Assembly (NCBI GenBank): GCA_038146865.1
Contig: JAYQSL010000001.1
Location: 310,001-374,000, forward strand
Origin: GCA-2709075 sp038146865
GTDB taxonomy: Bacteria; Pseudomonadota; Alphaproteobacteria; MPNO01; UBA2964
Direction of reading: 5' to 3'
Length of the DNA: 64,000 bases
Below are positions 26,227 to 34,391 of the stretch, in pieces. Position numbers and translations under genes: made by a program. The notes under the pieces are model-generated. The model was not told the DNA's origin. It ran no database searches and saw only the letters and a program-made list of their open reading frames with translations. Position 1 is the first letter of the stretch, and the number at the start of each line of letters is the position of its first letter.

Positions 26227-26931
26227 TTATAAACCCGATCGCTTTTTCCAATACTCCCATGCGCGTTCTCCCCCGATAGACCCTTGTTTCCGAGAAGTTG
26301 CTCTCTCTATTTCTCCGTCAGTAAGGAACTTTGGTTCGCCCATCTGCATAGCTTTTGTTAAAATTCGGGCATTGACTAACAGATAAATTGCTGTCCGGAC
26401 CGTTTCTTTAAGATCGGCGCCAGTCACGATGCAACCGTGGCCCCTCATGAGCGCGATATTTTCATTGCCCATAAAATTTGCAAGATCCCGGCCCTGCTCG
26501 ATATTCAAAACCAGCAGGTTCGTATCTCCAAAATGATCATTGATATCCCACGTCCGCACTTCTTTACCAATCGACGAAGCAACGTGGCAGCAGGCACCTA
26601 ACTTTGCCTTAGTGATGCTGAATGGAATCAAATCTTCCGCGTGATTATGAATAACTGCATGGATATTTGGATTTTTTTCGTATGCCGCGCCATGGATAAA
26701 ACGCTCCGCGTAGGGGGAAAACCCTTTTAAATCAACGGGTGTGCCATCCAGGTGAAACTCCAGGATGTCCTCCGATTGGACTAATTCTGGTGCGCATGAG
26801 CGTGACAATAGAAAACTTTCAGGATTCAGGGGGTGACGGACGCTAACATGGCCAAATGCGTCAACAACCCCTTCGTAGGCTAGGATATGATTAGCAGTTA
26901 CAAGGTCAGCTATGCTTTCTTTTAACTTCAT
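26227..26931 (-). CDS. Class II aldolase/adducin family protein
   Basis: A 234-residue protein of the fuculose-phosphate-aldolase/adducin fold. Zinc-ligand histidines are visible in AVIHNHAEDLIPF near residue 95 and in MRGHGCIVTG near 163. GVVDAFGHVSVRHP near the N-terminus is the typical substrate loop. Family members cleave or decarboxylate small hydroxy-acid or sugar-phosphate substrates; the actual substrate is not evident. It lies on the minus strand between leuD and leuB, so it is not part of the leucine operon. It is divergent from leuB across 123 bp. Confidence 0.88.
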   Translation of the reverse strand: MKLKESIADLVTANHILAYEGVVDAFGHVSVRHPLNPESFLLSRSCAPELVQSEDILEFHLDGTPVDLKGFSPYAERFIHGAAYEKNPNIHAVIHNHAEDLIPFSITKAKLGACCHVASSIGKEVRTWDINDHFGDTNLLVLNIEQGRDLANFMGNENIALMRGHGCIVTGADLKETVRTAIYLLVNARILTKAMQMGEPKFLTDGEIERATSRKQGSIGGERAWEYWKKRSGL

Positions 26932-27054
26932 TCTGGACTCGCTTTATTTATCTAGAGTGATTATTGCGGTTGCAACACGGTAACCGTTTCCCTATCGGGA
27001 CAATTACGTTAAACCCACATTATTTTAAAGATCCAGAGCTGATGGAGAGCTGAT

Positions 27055-28158
27055 ATGGTCGCAAACAAAAATATTCTTATGCTTCCAGGAGATGGGATTG
27101 GTCCTGAAGTAATGGGCGAGGTCCGACGGGTTATGGCTTGGATGGAACAAGCTGGAGTTGTCAGCTTTGAGATAGAGGAGGACCTTATAGGGGGATGCTC
27201 CATAGATGCCTATGGAGAGCCTCTCAGGACAGAGACCATAGAGAAAGCCAAGCAGGCAGATGCAGTATTATTGGGGGCAGTCGGGGGGCCGAAATGGGAT
27301 AACGTAGATTTTGATATTCGTCCTGAGGCAGGGCTTCTGGCGATTAGAAAAGAACTTGGATTATTTGCGAATTTAAGACCTGCAATTGTTTTCGATGCTT
27401 TGGCGGATGCATCAAGTTTGAAACATGAAGTTGTTTCAGGTCTCGACATATTGATCGTACGAGAATTAACGGGGGGAATATATTTTGGCGAACCCCGAGG
27501 GGTCGAGGATATGCCGGGCGGCGGAAGAAGGGGTTTTAACACCCTGTTATACACCACCCCTGAGGTTGAACGGATCGCTCGTGTTGGTTTTGAGCTTGCT
27601 TTAAAACGGGATAAGCGACTTTGTTCGATTGATAAAGCAAATGTGCTGGAAAGCACTCGCATGTGGAGAGAAGAGGTCATTAGGGTAGCTCAGGATTATC
27701 CGGATGTGGATTTATCTCATATGCTTGTAGATAATGCCGCAATGCAGCTGGTTAGGGCCCCAAAGCAGTTTGATGTCATTGTAACAACCAATATGTTTGG
27801 AGACATTCTCTCAGATGCTGCATCTATGGCGACGGGCTCTTTGGGCATGCTTCCTTCCGCTTCGCTTGGTGCTTTGGACGCTGAAGGGAATCGAAATGCT
27901 CTTTACGAACCAGTCCACGGTACGGCGCCTGATATTGCAGGGCAAGGTAAAGCGAATCCGTTAGCTATGTTGTTGAGTTTGGCGATGATGCTTCGTTATT
28001 CCTTTGACATGGGTGAAGATGCTGAGCGGTTGGAAAAAGCGGTGGAGAACGTTCTAAACTCTGGGCTTCGCACCGGAGATATTATGAGTGATGGTGGAAA
28101 ATTGGTGGGAACCGTTGATATGGGAGACGCGGTCATTGCGGAACTCTCCGAAATGTGA
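27055..28158 (+). CDS. leuB: 3-isopropylmalate dehydrogenase
   Basis: A 367-residue NAD-dependent decarboxylating dehydrogenase, the third dedicated step of leucine synthesis. It starts NILMLPGDGIGPEVMGEV. The substrate site shows VRELTGGIYFGEPRG near residue 136 and IDKANVLESTRMWREEV near 190. The metal-binding region is NMFGDILSDAASM near 245. The C-terminal YEPVHGTAPDIAGQGKANP is standard. ATG 27055 follows a GAGAGCTGAT leader. It is separated from leuCD by an opposite-strand gene, so it probably has its own promoter. Confidence 0.97.
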   Translation: MVANKNILMLPGDGIGPEVMGEVRRVMAWMEQAGVVSFEIEEDLIGGCSIDAYGEPLRTETIEKAKQADAVLLGAVGGPKWDNVDFDIRPEAGLLAIRKELGLFANLRPAIVFDALADASSLKHEVVSGLDILIVRELTGGIYFGEPRGVEDMPGGGRRGFNTLLYTTPEVERIARVGFELALKRDKRLCSIDKANVLESTRMWREEVIRVAQDYPDVDLSHMLVDNAAMQLVRAPKQFDVIVTTNMFGDILSDAASMATGSLGMLPSASLGALDAEGNRNALYEPVHGTAPDIAGQGKANPLAMLLSLAMMLRYSFDMGEDAERLEKAVENVLNSGLRTGDIMSDGGKLVGTVDMGDAVIAELSEM

Positions 28159-28330
28159 AAACGGAAAAAGCGTAAGAGTCTATTAAATAGCTTGCCTACA
28201 GATTTATTCGGCATGCTAATCATTAGAGCCTTGAGAGCAAAATGCTTTGTTCTTTTGGAAACCAGGGCTCAGAACTAAGTTTCTGTGCTAAGTTAGGTGG
28301 GATTATACGGACCCATTAGAGAGATATGTC

Positions 28331-29401
28331 ATGGGATATAGAGTTGCGGTTGTCGGGGCGACAGGAAATGTAGGACGAGAGATTTTGCAAACGCTCTACG
28401 AACGGGCCTTTCCAGTGGATGAAGTCGTCGCCCTTGCTTCCGAAAGGTCGGCAGGGAGGGAGGTTTCGTTTGGAGAGGAAGAAATTCTCAGAGTGCAGTC
28501 ACTCGCGGACTTTGACTTTAAAGGTTTCGATATTGGCCTTTTTTCGCCCGGTGCCAAAGTTTCCGCAAAATATGCACCTAAGGCTGCAGCAGCAGGGTGC
28601 GTAGTAATAGATAATACTTCGGAATTTCGAATGGAACCTGATGTGCCGTTGGTGGTTCCCGAAGTCAACCCGCAGGCAATAGCCCAACATTCTAAACGTA
28701 ACATAATTGCTAACCCTAATTGTTCCACTATCCAGATGGTTATGGCCCTTAAGCCTCTTCATGATGCTGCGAAGATTAAGCGTGTAGTGGTGTCGACCTA
28801 CCAATCGACCTCTGGAGCAGGCAAAGCCGCGATGGATGAGCTTTTTACCCAGACCAGGGGCGTTTTTGTCAACGATCCAGTTGTCAAAGAACAATTTACA
28901 AAACAAATCGCATTTAACGTTATTCCTCACATTGATGTATTTATGGATGATGGATCCACAAAAGAGGAGTGGAAGATGGTCGTGGAAACACGAAAGATTC
29001 TGGACCCGGATATAGATGTTTTTGCAACTTGTGTTCGTGTTCCTGTTTTCATTGGGCACGGAGAGGCAGTTTCAGTCGAGATGGTGAATGAATTGACAGT
29101 AGCTCAGGCACGGGGACTGATGCGGGCAATGCCAGGTGTAACCGTAATTGATCATAGAGCTGATGAAGGCTATGTCACTCCTGTAGAATCTGTCGGTGAT
29201 GACATGGTTTATGTTAGTCGAATTCGCAAGGACCCCACCGTGAGACACGGTCTGGGATTTTGGGTCGTAGCAGATAATTTGAGAAAGGGTGCCGCCCTAA
29301 ATGCGGTACAAATTGCTGAGCACCTTTTAGGCATCCAGCCTATTGAGGATCAAGATGAAAATGAGGATATCGTTTTGCAGGTCCCTTTGGATAGCCAATA
29401 A
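28331..29401 (+). CDS. asd: Aspartate-semialdehyde dehydrogenase
   Basis: A 356-residue enzyme making aspartate semialdehyde for lysine, threonine, methionine and diaminopimelate. The NADP-binding VVGATGNVGREILQTL opens the protein. The catalytic cysteine is in NPNCSTIQMVMAL near residue 132, followed by STYQSTSGAGKAAMDEL. CVRVPVFIGHGEAVSVE near 240 carries the substrate-binding residues. ATG 28331 follows GAGAGATATGTC. It feeds DapF (18 kb) through the diaminopimelate branch. A 172-bp leader separates it from leuB. Confidence 0.97.
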   Translation: MGYRVAVVGATGNVGREILQTLYERAFPVDEVVALASERSAGREVSFGEEEILRVQSLADFDFKGFDIGLFSPGAKVSAKYAPKAAAAGCVVIDNTSEFRMEPDVPLVVPEVNPQAIAQHSKRNIIANPNCSTIQMVMALKPLHDAAKIKRVVVSTYQSTSGAGKAAMDELFTQTRGVFVNDPVVKEQFTKQIAFNVIPHIDVFMDDGSTKEEWKMVVETRKILDPDIDVFATCVRVPVFIGHGEAVSVEMVNELTVAQARGLMRAMPGVTVIDHRADEGYVTPVESVGDDMVYVSRIRKDPTVRHGLGFWVVADNLRKGAALNAVQIAEHLLGIQPIEDQDENEDIVLQVPLDSQ

Positions 29402-29535
29402 ACCCAAACAATCTTATCCACTCAAATTCAAAATTGCTCTATCAGGGTGACCTAGTATTTTATTAGGCTTGAATATTTTGCTGCGCCTGGAATTATTTTT
29501 CGAAACAATACCCGAGGATGTTATTGGCGGCTAAC

Positions 29536-29562
29536 AGGAATAAAAGGAATAAAAGGAATATT
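29536..29562 (+). repeat. Three tandem 9-bp repeats spanning the ribosome-binding site
   Basis: The unit AGGAATAAA occurs at 29536 and 29545 and, with a changed end (AGGAATATT), at 29554. Each copy offers an AGGA Shine-Dalgarno core; the last lies 7 nt before the ATG at 29565. Copy-number change would alter the leader length and the number of SD cores but not the reading frame. Confidence 0.7.
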
Positions 29563-29564
29563 TT

Positions 29565-30437
29565 ATGATTCGACCGAGAAGAAGCGCTCTATATATGCCA
29601 GGCGCGAATGAGAGAGCCCTCGTTAAAGGCCGGGAACTGGGGGCTGACGTCTTAATAATGGATTTGGAGGATGGGGTAGCCCCTGAGGCAAAGACGGAGG
29701 CGCGTTCGAGGATTGTCTCAATCGTAAAAGAGGGTGGCTATGGTCATCGAGAAATTTGTGTTCGGGTAAACGGCAAAGGGACAATTTGGTATGAGGAAGA
29801 TATTTCAACGATATCTCGTTCTGGCGTTGACGCGATTGTGCTCCCGAAAGTTGAAGATCCGAGATTTGTTGTTGATACAGCCGAGTTAATGGATAAAAAC
29901 GGAGCTCCTGAAGGTATGAAGATTTGGTGTATGTTAGAGAATGCCCGGGGTATTCTCAATGCAGAGAAAATTGGAGGTGCTCATAGCAGGGTGGCTGCTC
30001 TGACACTTGGAGGTGCTGATTTAACGAAGGATCTAAGAGCTCGCCATACCTCGGATAGGTTGCCCTTAATTACCTCCATACAACTGTGTATTCTTGCGGC
30101 TCGTGCCAACGGTCTCTACGCGCTCGATAGTCCGTTTTTTGATTTATCCGATGACGATGGTTTTTACCAGTCATGTTGCCAAGGACGTGACTTTGGTTTT
30201 GATGGAAAAACTTTGATTCACCCCAAAACCATTGATACTGCAAACAAAGTATTTGGACCCACAATCGAGGAGTTAGAGTGGGCCGCGCGAATTTCGAAGG
30301 CCCACGATTTGGCGCTGGCGGAAGGTAAGGGCGTGACACTTGTTGATGGAAAATTAGTTGAGGGGCTGCATGTCGCTGAGGCACAAAGATTGGTTGAATT
30401 AGACAGGTTAATAAAGCACCGAGAAAATATCCAATAA
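29565..30437 (+). CDS. CoA ester lyase of the CitE / malyl-CoA lyase family
   Basis: A 290-residue TIM-barrel protein of the HpcH/HpaI-CitE superfamily. The start RPRRSALYMPGANERALVKG and ADVLIMDLEDGVAPEAK are typical; the latter holds a conserved acidic pair. IWCMLENARGILNAEKI near residue 125 carries the metal-binding Glu. The TLGGADLTKDL segment and GFDGKTLIHPKTI near 210 are also conserved. Members cleave citryl-, malyl- or methylmalyl-CoA to acetyl- or propionyl-CoA plus a keto acid. No citrate-lyase CitD or CitF is nearby, so a malyl-CoA-type lyase is more likely (inference). It is followed by a 367-bp gap and the sdh-suc genes. Confidence 0.85.
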   Translation: MIRPRRSALYMPGANERALVKGRELGADVLIMDLEDGVAPEAKTEARSRIVSIVKEGGYGHREICVRVNGKGTIWYEEDISTISRSGVDAIVLPKVEDPRFVVDTAELMDKNGAPEGMKIWCMLENARGILNAEKIGGAHSRVAALTLGGADLTKDLRARHTSDRLPLITSIQLCILAARANGLYALDSPFFDLSDDDGFYQSCCQGRDFGFDGKTLIHPKTIDTANKVFGPTIEELEWAARISKAHDLALAEGKGVTLVDGKLVEGLHVAEAQRLVELDRLIKHRENIQ

Positions 30438-30804
30438 ATCACAAGATCATTTCATTCGCTTCTGCATTATTTGTGAAGTTTTGCGCCAGTTTCCATGAAA
30501 AGGTTTGATTGGGCCGGAATCCCACTTTTCCCCTAAGAAACAGCCCCGATGGCGTGTTCCACAGATCAATCCAAATGTTTTTTAGGCTCGTATATGTTGT
30601 AAAAGACAAAGCTTTTGACAGGCTTACCTCGGTAAATGAGTAAAAAAAATTAGGGAGGATAGACGGCTGGTAATTGTAGAGCAGGAGGGGCAGACGCGCT
30701 TCCCTTTCATGGGTTCATTTGACGAAATCTTTTCGAGGGGCTAAACGAGAAACCAACTCTGACGAGTTGAGTAAAGAATTACAACTAGATACAGGATTAT
30801 TAAT
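30438..30804 (+). promoter_or_regulatory. 367-bp leader region upstream of sdhC
   Basis: I find no gene here. A consensus -35-like TTGACA lies at 30615-30620, but no good -10 follows. A perfect hairpin (CAACTC-TGAC-GAGTTG, 30754-30769) sits 36 bp before sdhC. A purine-rich stretch (TAGGGAGGAT) around 30651 has no reading frame after it. This is the obvious place for TCA operon control. Confidence 0.4.
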
Positions 30805-31200
30805 ATGACTACGGGTCAGCGCCCGCTATCTCCCCACCTACAGATTTACAAGCCAGAATTTACCTCAGCCTTATCCATCTTCCATAGAATTACTGGGGTG
30901 GGTCTCGCGTTAGGCACCTTACTCTTAGTTTGTTGGTTATTTACTTTGGCCGGAACGGGGGACGCTTTCGTCAAAATGCAGACATTTTGGGCGTCTGTTT
31001 TTGGTAGGGTTATTCTGTTCGCATGGTCGTACGCCCTATTCTATCATTTGTGCAACGGGGTTAGACATTTGTTTTGGGACGCTGGTATTGGTTTTGATAT
31101 AGCGGCAGCGCGAAGGTCGGCGATAGTCGTCGTGGTCCTCTCGCTCCTCATGACTCTCGGTGCTTGGGCGTGGGGCCTTTCACTTTTGGGAGGTTCGTGA
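30805..31200 (+). CDS. sdhC: Succinate dehydrogenase cytochrome b556 subunit
   Basis: A 131-residue inner-membrane anchor with three transmembrane segments. It starts with the signature RPLSPHLQIYKPEFTSALSI, followed by FHRITGVGLALG, which contributes to the quinone site. The haem-ligand histidine region is FYHLCNGVRHLFWDAG near residue 85. It passes electrons from SdhB to ubiquinone. The stop overlaps the sdhD start (TGATG), showing translational coupling. It is the first gene of sdhCDAB. Confidence 0.95.
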   Translation: MTTGQRPLSPHLQIYKPEFTSALSIFHRITGVGLALGTLLLVCWLFTLAGTGDAFVKMQTFWASVFGRVILFAWSYALFYHLCNGVRHLFWDAGIGFDIAAARRSAIVVVVLSLLMTLGAWAWGLSLLGGS

Positions 31201-31580
31201 TGAGTCTTCGGACAGATCTAGCCAAAGTTAGGGGCCTCGGTAGCGCTAAAGAGGGATCCGCGCACTGGTGGTCGCAGCGCGTAACTGCTGTCGCTCTGGT
31301 TCCCCTTATTTTTTGGTTTGTAGCATCAATCATATCTCTAGTGGGAGCCCAACAGGACGTTGTTCAAGCTTGGGTGGCTACTCCTTGGGTGTCAGTGCTG
31401 CTTATTTTGCTTTGCGTCGCTATGTTTCATCACTTGCAACTGGGTATGCAGGTAATTTTGGAGGATTACATTCACGTTGAGTGGCTCAAGATTGCCTCTG
31501 TGATGCTTATCAAGTTTTTAGCTGTGGCGTTTTTGTTAGCAAGTATTTTTGCAATTCTTAAAGTTGCGTTTCTGGGGTAA
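31200..31580 (+). CDS. sdhD: Succinate dehydrogenase membrane anchor subunit
   Basis: A 126-residue hydrophobic protein with three predicted membrane spans. It begins MSLRTDLAKVRGLGSAKEG, followed by HWWSQRVTAVALVPL, the usual SdhD start. The haem-binding histidine is likely in MFHHLQLGMQVILEDY near residue 80. I chose ATG 31200, overlapping the sdhC stop; the open frame extends upstream to 31164. It forms the quinone-reducing membrane part of complex II with SdhC. Confidence 0.93.
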   Translation: MSLRTDLAKVRGLGSAKEGSAHWWSQRVTAVALVPLIFWFVASIISLVGAQQDVVQAWVATPWVSVLLILLCVAMFHHLQLGMQVILEDYIHVEWLKIASVMLIKFLAVAFLLASIFAILKVAFLG

Positions 31581-31586
31581 AGCGGA

Positions 31587-33380
31587 ATGTCTAAAGCGTA
31601 TGAAGTTATTGATCACACTTACGACGTGGTTGTCGTCGGCGCTGGTGGTGCAGGTTTGAGGGCAACATTTGGACTTGCGTTAAAGGGTTTAAAAACCGCC
31701 TGTATCACGAAGGTATTCCCTACGCGTTCCCACACTGTGGCGGCGCAGGGGGGGATTTCCGCCGCGTTAGGTAACATGGGTAAGGATGATTGGCGGTGGC
31801 ATTTTTATGATACCGTTAAAGGAGCAGACTGGCTCGGGGACCAAGATGCAATTGAGTATATGTGCCGTGAGGCAATGCCATCAGTAATTGAATTAGAACA
31901 CTATGGAGTTCCTTTTTCCCGAACTGAAAGCGGTCACATTTATCAGAGGCCTTTCGGAGGAATGACGACGGAGTATGGAGAAGGGCCGCCGGCGCATAGG
32001 ACTTGTGCTGCCGCGGATCGAACTGGTCACGCGATATTACATACTCTTTATCAGCAATCGCTGAAAAATCAGGCTGAATTTTTCATCGAATATTTTGCTC
32101 TCGATCTCATCAAAGATGTTGACGGAAAAATCTCTGGGGTTATGGCGTGGAATTTGGATGATGGGACCATCCACCGTTTTAAAGCGCAAATGGTTATAAT
32201 AGCCACGGGCGGCTACGGAAGATGTTATTTTTCTTGTACAGGAGCGCATACTCAGACCGGGGACGGGAATGCTATGGTTCTGAGGGCAGGGCTCCCACTT
32301 CAAGATATGGAATTTATACAATTCCACCCGACTGGCATTTATGGCGCAGGGGCGCTTATCACCGAAGGGGTTAGGGGAGAAGGTGGCTACCTCACCAATT
32401 CTGAGGGTGAACGGTTTATGGAGCGGTACGCGCCCCATGCCAAAGATCTAGCCTCGCGAGATGTTGTCTCCAGGTCGATGACAATAGAAATGAATGAAGG
32501 TCGTGGCTGCGGTGAATCCAAAGATTTTATCCATCTGCACATTGAACATCTTGAGCCGGACGTAATTGCGCAACGGCTTCCGGGTATTTCTGAGACTGCA
32601 AAAATATTTGCGGGAGTAGATGTTTCGAGGGAACCCATCCCTGTCCTTCCAACCGTTCACTACAATATGGGCGGTGTTCCGACTAATTATTTGGGAGAGG
32701 CAGTTCAACCAGTTGACGGAGATCCAGATGTTATTATCCCAGGGCTCATGGCAGTTGGAGAAGCGGCGTGCGTTTCGGTGCATGGGGCTAATCGATTGGG
32801 TTCAAATTCATTACTTGACCTCGTCGTCTTTGGACGTGCCGCCGCAGATCGCTGCGCTGAAATATTAATGCCAGGAGCGAAGCAGCAAGATTTGCCTGGT
32901 GATGCTGGCGACTCTGCTCTTGATTGGCTCGACTCTAGGCGACATGCAAAGGGATCATATTCTACTGCAGAGCTCCGTGGAGAAATGCAGCGTACGATGC
33001 AAGCTCACTGTGCTGTGTTCCGTACGGAGGAGTTGATGACTGAGGGCGTCAATAAAATGGCGGATATTTGGTCGAAAATGGATGATCTAAAGATTTCTGA
33101 CAGTGGGATGATTTGGAATTCGGACCTCGTAGAAACGCTAGAATTTGATAATTTGATGGCACAGGCTTTGGTTAGTATCCATGGGGCGCTAGAACGTAAG
33201 GAGAGCAGAGGCGGGCATGCGCGGGAAGACTTTCCTGATCGGGATGATGCCAATTGGATGAAACATACTGTGGCTTGGCTTAATGAAGACGGCACCAGTA
33301 GGTTCGACTTTAGACCAGTTCACAATTACACACTCTCAGATGATGTGGACGCTGTTCCGCCGAAGGCCAGGACATACTAG
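31587..33380 (+). CDS. sdhA: Succinate dehydrogenase flavoprotein subunit
   Basis: A 597-residue catalytic subunit. The covalent-FAD histidine is in TRSHTVAAQGGISAAL near residue 50. Substrate-site elements are TTEYGEGPPAHRTCAAADRT, HYNMGGVPTNY near 365, and HGANRLGSNSLLDLVVFGRA near 405. The C-terminal RKESRGGHAREDFP is standard. It oxidises succinate to fumarate and passes electrons to SdhB. It is the respiratory enzyme, unlike the divergent SdhA-like protein at 11 kb, which lacks the FAD histidine. Confidence 0.98.
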   Translation: MSKAYEVIDHTYDVVVVGAGGAGLRATFGLALKGLKTACITKVFPTRSHTVAAQGGISAALGNMGKDDWRWHFYDTVKGADWLGDQDAIEYMCREAMPSVIELEHYGVPFSRTESGHIYQRPFGGMTTEYGEGPPAHRTCAAADRTGHAILHTLYQQSLKNQAEFFIEYFALDLIKDVDGKISGVMAWNLDDGTIHRFKAQMVIIATGGYGRCYFSCTGAHTQTGDGNAMVLRAGLPLQDMEFIQFHPTGIYGAGALITEGVRGEGGYLTNSEGERFMERYAPHAKDLASRDVVSRSMTIEMNEGRGCGESKDFIHLHIEHLEPDVIAQRLPGISETAKIFAGVDVSREPIPVLPTVHYNMGGVPTNYLGEAVQPVDGDPDVIIPGLMAVGEAACVSVHGANRLGSNSLLDLVVFGRAAADRCAEILMPGAKQQDLPGDAGDSALDWLDSRRHAKGSYSTAELRGEMQRTMQAHCAVFRTEELMTEGVNKMADIWSKMDDLKISDSGMIWNSDLVETLEFDNLMAQALVSIHGALERKESRGGHAREDFPDRDDANWMKHTVAWLNEDGTSRFDFRPVHNYTLSDDVDAVPPKARTY

Positions 33381-33412
33381 GCCATATGTAATCAGAATAG
33401 GATAACAAACAA

Positions 33413-34192
33413 ATGGTTGAATTTTCTCTGCCTTCAAACTCAAAGGTAAAAGAGGGTAAGAAGTATAAGGCACCGGAAGGAGCCGAAAATATCAAAAAGT
33501 TCCAGATTTATCGGTGGGATCCCGATGATCAGGAAAATCCAAGGGTCGATACATTTGAAGTCGATCTGGAGGATTGTGGGCCCATGGTTTTGGATGCGTT
33601 AATTAAAATAAAAAACGAGATAGATCCCTCACTCACTTTTCGTCGTTCCTGCCGGGAAGGTGTTTGTGGATCTTGCGCGATGAACGTCGATGGCACTAAC
33701 ACCCTTTCTTGCATCAAGGATATCGGGGAAATTGATGGAGATGTGAAGGTTTATCCTTTGCCTCATATGCCTGTAATTAAAGACTTAGTGCCAGATCTCA
33801 AACAGGCTTACGCTCAATACGCTTCAATAGAGCCTTGGTTAAAGACAAAAACTCCGCCCCCTCCTGATCGCGAACGTCTACAAAGTCCAGAAGAGCGCGA
33901 GAAGCTGGATGGATTATGGGAGTGTGTTCTTTGCTTCTGTTGTTCGACATCTTGTCCAAGTTACTGGTGGAATGGAGACCGTTACTTGGGCCCAGCAGCA
34001 TTGTTGCAAGCCTATCGCTGGATAGCAGACTCTCGTGACGAGGAAACTGGAGAGAGGCTGGATAATCTTGAAGATCCGTTTAGGCTCTATCGCTGCCATA
34101 CAATTATGAACTGTACTAAGACATGCCCCAAACATCTCAATCCTGCTAAGGCTATAGGGGAGATCAAACAGGCAATCGTCCAGAGAAAATAA
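33413..34192 (+). CDS. sdhB: Succinate dehydrogenase iron-sulfur subunit
   Basis: A 259-residue protein with all three cluster motifs. The 2Fe-2S cluster is in RRSCREGVCGSCAMNVDG plus LSCIK. The 4Fe-4S and 3Fe-4S clusters are in CVLCFCCSTSCPSYWW near residue 170 and CHTIMNCTKTCPKHLNP near 230. It carries electrons from SdhA to the quinone site. Compared with it, the 115-residue protein at 12.7 kb has only the first domain. A hairpin follows the gene. Confidence 0.98.
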   Translation: MVEFSLPSNSKVKEGKKYKAPEGAENIKKFQIYRWDPDDQENPRVDTFEVDLEDCGPMVLDALIKIKNEIDPSLTFRRSCREGVCGSCAMNVDGTNTLSCIKDIGEIDGDVKVYPLPHMPVIKDLVPDLKQAYAQYASIEPWLKTKTPPPPDRERLQSPEEREKLDGLWECVLCFCCSTSCPSYWWNGDRYLGPAALLQAYRWIADSRDEETGERLDNLEDPFRLYRCHTIMNCTKTCPKHLNPAKAIGEIKQAIVQRK

Positions 34193-34210
34193 GCTTTTAG
34201 TCGTTTTAAG

Positions 34211-34232
34211 TTCTTCTCGAAGAAGAATTGTT
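34211..34232 (+). terminator. Possible weak terminator after sdhB
   Basis: A perfect 7-bp stem (TTCTTCT at 34211-34217 with AGAAGAA at 34221-34227) with a 3-nt loop is followed by a T-rich stretch (TTGTTTTCTT). The stem is AT-rich, so termination is probably partial, allowing some readthrough into mdh. Confidence 0.4.
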
Positions 34233-34321
34233 TTCTTAGGAGATTAATCGGCTGAGTAAATTCCTCTTATGCTTGCTCTGACCTTAGATTCAGGTTAGTT
34301 ACCCTGTCGATATCAAGTATC

Positions 34322-34357
34322 TTGTCAAAGAAGTTCAATCTCTTGGGGCTTTGACAA
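34322..34357 (+). promoter_or_regulatory. Perfect 9-bp inverted repeat upstream of mdh, with TTGACA promoter element
   Basis: TTGTCAAAG (34322-34330) and CTTTGACAA (34349-34357) are exact reverse complements separated by 18 bp. The right arm contains a consensus -35 TTGACA (34351-34356), and GAAAAT 16 bp further could be a -10. A transcript from it would start only a few bases before the AAGGAG site of mdh. The repeat could be an operator for a dimeric regulator or an RNA stem. It lies about 35 bp before the mdh start. Confidence 0.5.
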
Positions 34358-34391
34358 TCTTTTGGTTGTTAAGAAAATTTAAGGAGCACTC

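Noticed and set aside
29565..30437. Citrate lyase beta subunit CitE as part of citrate lyase
   Set aside because: No CitD, CitF or CitC/G/X genes are nearby; a malyl-CoA-type lyase fits better.
34211..34232. Strong terminator separating sdh from mdh
   Set aside because: The stem is AT-rich and the T stretch is interrupted, so only a weak terminator is claimed.
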